Of a stretch of 64,000 nucleotides of DNA, positions 62,071 to 64,000 are shown piece after piece. Position numbers and translations under genes: made by a program. Below the pieces are notes generated by a model. The model saw only the letters and a program-made list of their open reading frames with translations, did no database searches and was not told where the DNA came from. Within the stretch, counting starts at the first letter, position 1. Each line of letters begins with the position of its first letter. The DNA is from UBA5536 sp964592595 (lineage in GTDB: Bacteria > Bacteroidota > Bacteroidia > Bacteroidales > F082). The stretch is taken from positions 14,023-78,022 of the forward strand of contig CAZQFH010000015.1 of the NCBI GenBank assembly GCA_964592595.1, in the 5' to 3' direction.

Positions 62071-62178
62071 AATTGGTTGGTTGTTTTTATAAGTTCGAAC
62101 TTAATGCCCTTGCGGTGTGAATTGTTTTAGTTGTTTTTACGATTCACCTCAATACCGCAAGGGCATTCCTCTTTTATA
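62071..62178 (+). ncRNA. Candidate structured small RNA (6S-like?)
   Basis: Immediately after the promoter, the sequence contains the 14-bp palindrome TAAGTTCGAACTTA (62090-62103), able to fold as a short stem with a UCGA loop. It is followed by a long hairpin: AATGCCCTTGCGGT (62103-62116) pairs perfectly with ACCGCAAGGGCATT (62154-62167), continued by GTGAAT/ATTCAC (62117-62122 with 62142-62147) after a one-sided 6-nt bulge. The hairpin is followed by CCTCTTTTATA, which may act as terminator. Predicted size is about 105 nt. A 6S-Flavo-type RNA is one possibility by size and layout, but I cannot confirm it; a stand-alone terminator is the alternative. Confidence 0.45.
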
Positions 62179-62237
62179 TACCTTCTCTTTCTCTTTTTAC
62201 TTATACTTTTCTTGAGACGCTTCAAACAGATATTGTT

Positions 62238-62245
62238 TACTTTTG
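62238..62245 (+). promoter_or_regulatory. -7 element for the transketolase genes
   Basis: TACTTTTG, 58 bp before ATG 62304, with a possible -33 TTG at 62212-62214 (23-bp spacer). Confidence 0.45.
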
Positions 62246-62303
62246 CACTTTCTTAGAAAGAAGCACATTAAGTGGAGTATAAATTTGAATTCAACAATCC
62301 AAA

Positions 62304-63149
62304 ATGACAGATTTTGAGCATTTAAAACGTATTGCATCACAAGTACGCCGCGATATTGTTCGTATGGTGCATGCGCGACAATCTGGCCATCCAGGCGGTT
62401 CGCTCGGTTGTGCAGATTTAATGACCTTATTATACTTTGATCATTTGCGAATCAAAGCCCCTGCATTCGAAATGAACGGTTTAGGCGAAGACATCTTTTT
62501 TCTTTCCAATGGCCATATCAGCCCGGTGTTTTATAGTGTGCTGGCTCGCAAAGGCTACTTCCCTATTAGCGAATTAGCTACTTTCAGGGCAATAGAATCA
62601 CGTCTGCAGGGCCATCCAACCACCCACGAAGGGCTTCCTGGAGTGCGAATATCCAGCGGTTCGCTAGGGCAAGGTCTGTCAGTAGCAATTGGTGCCGCCA
62701 ATGCAAAAAAGCTTAATAAGGATGAACACCTGGTTTATGTGCTGATGGGTGATGGCGAGCAGCAGGAGGGACAAGTGTGGGAAGCCGCCATGTATGCCGG
62801 AAGCAAAAAAACCGACAACCTGATCGCTATGATTGATTACAATCATAAACAAATCGATGGACCTGTGGATGAGGTGATGCCGCTTGGCGACCTGAAAGCT
62901 AAATATGAGGCTTTTGGTTGGAGTGTTTTCGAGGTGGATGGCAATCAGATAGAAGCGCTCTCAGAACAGCTCGAAAGCTGCCGAAAAAATGCGTTTCATG
63001 GTTTTCCCCAGCTAATTTTAATGAAAACAGAAATGGGTCAGGGCGTTGATTTTATGATGGGAACCCATAAATGGCATGGCGTTGCGCCAAATGATGAACA
63101 GCTTGAAAAAGCACTTTCGCAGCTGGAAGAAACCCTTGGTGATTACTGA
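62304..63149 (+). CDS. Transketolase, N-terminal subunit
   Basis: A 281-aa TPP-binding half of a split transketolase, acting in the non-oxidative pentose phosphate pathway. It shows QSGHPGGSLGCADLMTLLYF, FFLSNGHISPVFYSVLA, GVRISSGSLGQGLSVAIGAA and the TPP/Mg motif MGDGEQQEGQVWEAAMYAG...IDYNHKQIDG. It ends where the N-terminal domain ends; the pyrimidine-binding and C-terminal domains are encoded by the next gene 10 bp downstream. Confidence 0.95.
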   Translation: MTDFEHLKRIASQVRRDIVRMVHARQSGHPGGSLGCADLMTLLYFDHLRIKAPAFEMNGLGEDIFFLSNGHISPVFYSVLARKGYFPISELATFRAIESRLQGHPTTHEGLPGVRISSGSLGQGLSVAIGAANAKKLNKDEHLVYVLMGDGEQQEGQVWEAAMYAGSKKTDNLIAMIDYNHKQIDGPVDEVMPLGDLKAKYEAFGWSVFEVDGNQIEALSEQLESCRKNAFHGFPQLILMKTEMGQGVDFMMGTHKWHGVAPNDEQLEKALSQLEETLGDY

Positions 63150-63159
63150 AAATAAAGAA

Positions 63160-64000
63160 ATGATGAAGTTTACCATACAAAACCATAAAGATACACGCTC
63201 AGGATTTGGCGACGGCCTTTTTGAACTGGGACAGGATAACGAAAAAGTCGTAGCACTTTGCGCCGATTTAACCGGATCATTGAAAATGGATGCCTTTGCT
63301 AAAGCTTTTCCTGAGAGGTTTTTCCAAATCGGTATTGCAGAAGCCAATATGATGGGAATTGCCGCCGGAATGACCATAGGTGGCCTGATTCCTTTCACGG
63401 GCACTTTCGCCAATTTCTCAACCGGAAGGGTTTATGATCAAATCAGGCAATCAATAGCTTATTCAGGTAAGAACGTAAAAATTTGTGCTTCGCACGCAGG
63501 CCTCACCCTGGGCGAAGACGGCGCTACCCATCAGATTTTAGAAGATATCGGACTTATGCGCATGCTTCCAGGGATGACAGTTGTGGTTCCATGCGATTAC
63601 AATCAAACTAAAGCAGCCGTAAAAGCCATTGCAATGCATAACGGCCCGGTTTATTTGCGATTTGGTCGACCAAAAGTACCGAATTTTACTCCCGCTGATC
63701 AGCCTTTCGAAATTGGCAAAGCACTCGTTTATCAAGAAGGTGTTGACGTAAGCATTCTGGCAACAGGACATCTCGTTTGGGAAGCCCTTGAGGCAGCTGA
63801 AATACTTACTGAGAAAGGCATTGCTGCAGAAGTTATCAATGTTACAACGATCAAACCACTGGATGAAGCTACAATTTTAGCCTCACTCAACAAAACCAAT
63901 TGTGTTGTTACAGCTGAAGAACATCAATTGTTTGGCGGACTTGGCGAAACAATTGCAGGTATGCTGATGCAAAACACCCCCTACCCTATGGAAATTGTGG
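63160..64000 (+). CDS. Transketolase, C-terminal subunit (truncated by window end)
   Basis: At least 280 residues of the Pyr/C-terminal half of the split transketolase are visible, and the frame is open at the right edge. It includes the Pyr domain (GLFELGQDNEKVVALCADLTGS, FFQIGIAEANMMGIAAGMTIGG with the catalytic Glu, SHAGLTLGEDGATHQ, GPVYLRFGRPKVP) and the start of the C-terminal domain (VNVTTIKPLDEATI..., VTAEEHQLFGGLGE). Tandem ATGs lie at 63160 and 63163. A complete protein would be about 310-320 aa, so only the last 30-40 residues are missing. Confidence 0.93.
   Translation, partial: MMKFTIQNHKDTRSGFGDGLFELGQDNEKVVALCADLTGSLKMDAFAKAFPERFFQIGIAEANMMGIAAGMTIGGLIPFTGTFANFSTGRVYDQIRQSIAYSGKNVKICASHAGLTLGEDGATHQILEDIGLMRMLPGMTVVVPCDYNQTKAAVKAIAMHNGPVYLRFGRPKVPNFTPADQPFEIGKALVYQEGVDVSILATGHLVWEALEAAEILTEKGIAAEVINVTTIKPLDEATILASLNKTNCVVTAEEHQLFGGLGETIAGMLMQNTPYPMEIV

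Larger units (their letters stand above)
61635..62303. other. 669-bp intergenic region
   Basis: No protein gene is supported on either strand; a 62-codon open frame on the minus strand (61740-61928) has no family features. The right half contains a strong promoter at 62034-62064, two stem-loops (62090-62167) described separately, and the transketolase promoter at 62238-62245. The left half (61640-62030) is AT-rich and shows nothing recognisable. Confidence 0.6.

Noticed and set aside
62304..64000. Transketolase considered as one gene broken by a frameshift
   Set aside because: The break falls at the domain boundary with a stop, a 10-bp gap and a new start, the normal split form of the enzyme.
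1..64000. CRISPR arrays, tRNA and rRNA genes, prophage or integrase genes
   Set aside because: No regular short repeats with spacers, no cloverleaf or rRNA sequence, and no integrase or transposase motif was seen on either strand.

Overview
The window is a chromosomal segment of a Bacteroidota (Bacteroidetes) bacterium. The evidence is a SusC/SusD pair, secreted proteins with type IX secretion (T9SS) C-terminal sorting domains, a PorX-type T9SS regulator, an EF-P/LpxD-like pair typical of the phylum, and the phylum-specific promoter -7 element TAnnTTTG in front of many genes. A tungsten-type aldehyde:ferredoxin oxidoreductase with a dedicated ferredoxin, and an LldE/LutA-like protein, suggest an anaerobic or facultative lifestyle. 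The genus cannot be fixed from the sequence.

Region 1 (1-13.4 kb) is a nutrient-uptake locus. A LacI-type regulator overlaps a SusC TonB-dependent transporter, followed by a SusD-like lipoprotein and two LamG-domain T9SS cargo proteins. The second of these carries a PNGase F-like domain, so the locus may target glycoproteins or N-glycans. A convergent gene encodes a very large gingipain-type (C25) T9SS-exported cysteine peptidase. A bidirectional terminator separates the two.

Region 2 (13.6-34.6 kb) is mostly housekeeping and transport: an unrecognised 479-aa protein behind two palindromic operator-like repeats, an SO_0444-type metal permease fused to an HMA domain, a DUF3298 protein, a Na/Pi cotransporter-PhoU protein, a CCG-domain Fe-S protein, aroA-aroB, a porX-tsaE-ald operon, an HD phosphohydrolase, the AOR/ferredoxin pair, a K+ channel, bcp, a TIGR01777 epimerase and a MATE exporter.

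Region 3 (34.6-51 kb) holds a large membrane-anchored protein, a GT4-purD-DUF6427-rnhB operon, and a divergent surface-polysaccharide cluster (FkbM methyltransferase, Wzx flippase, two tandem Wzz-like proteins, Wzy/ligase). LpxD-like/EF-P and an asparagine-synthase-like protein follow.

Region 4 (51-55 kb) is an accessory patch: an AAA/DUF4143 ATPase whose promoter lies inside a perfect 15-bp inverted repeat, a small membrane protein, a membrane-thioredoxin fusion gene broken by one in-frame TAA exactly after its CxxC motif, and a TM/TPR protein.

Region 5 (55-64 kb) has a formyltransferase/beta-propeller fusion with a flippase, an LTA-synthase-like sulfatase-fold enzyme, YggS, a Ca/Na antiporter, and a split transketolase that runs off the window. 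A 669-bp intergenic gap before the transketolase contains a strong promoter followed by two stem-loops, a candidate small RNA.

No tRNA, rRNA, CRISPR array or insertion sequence was recognised.
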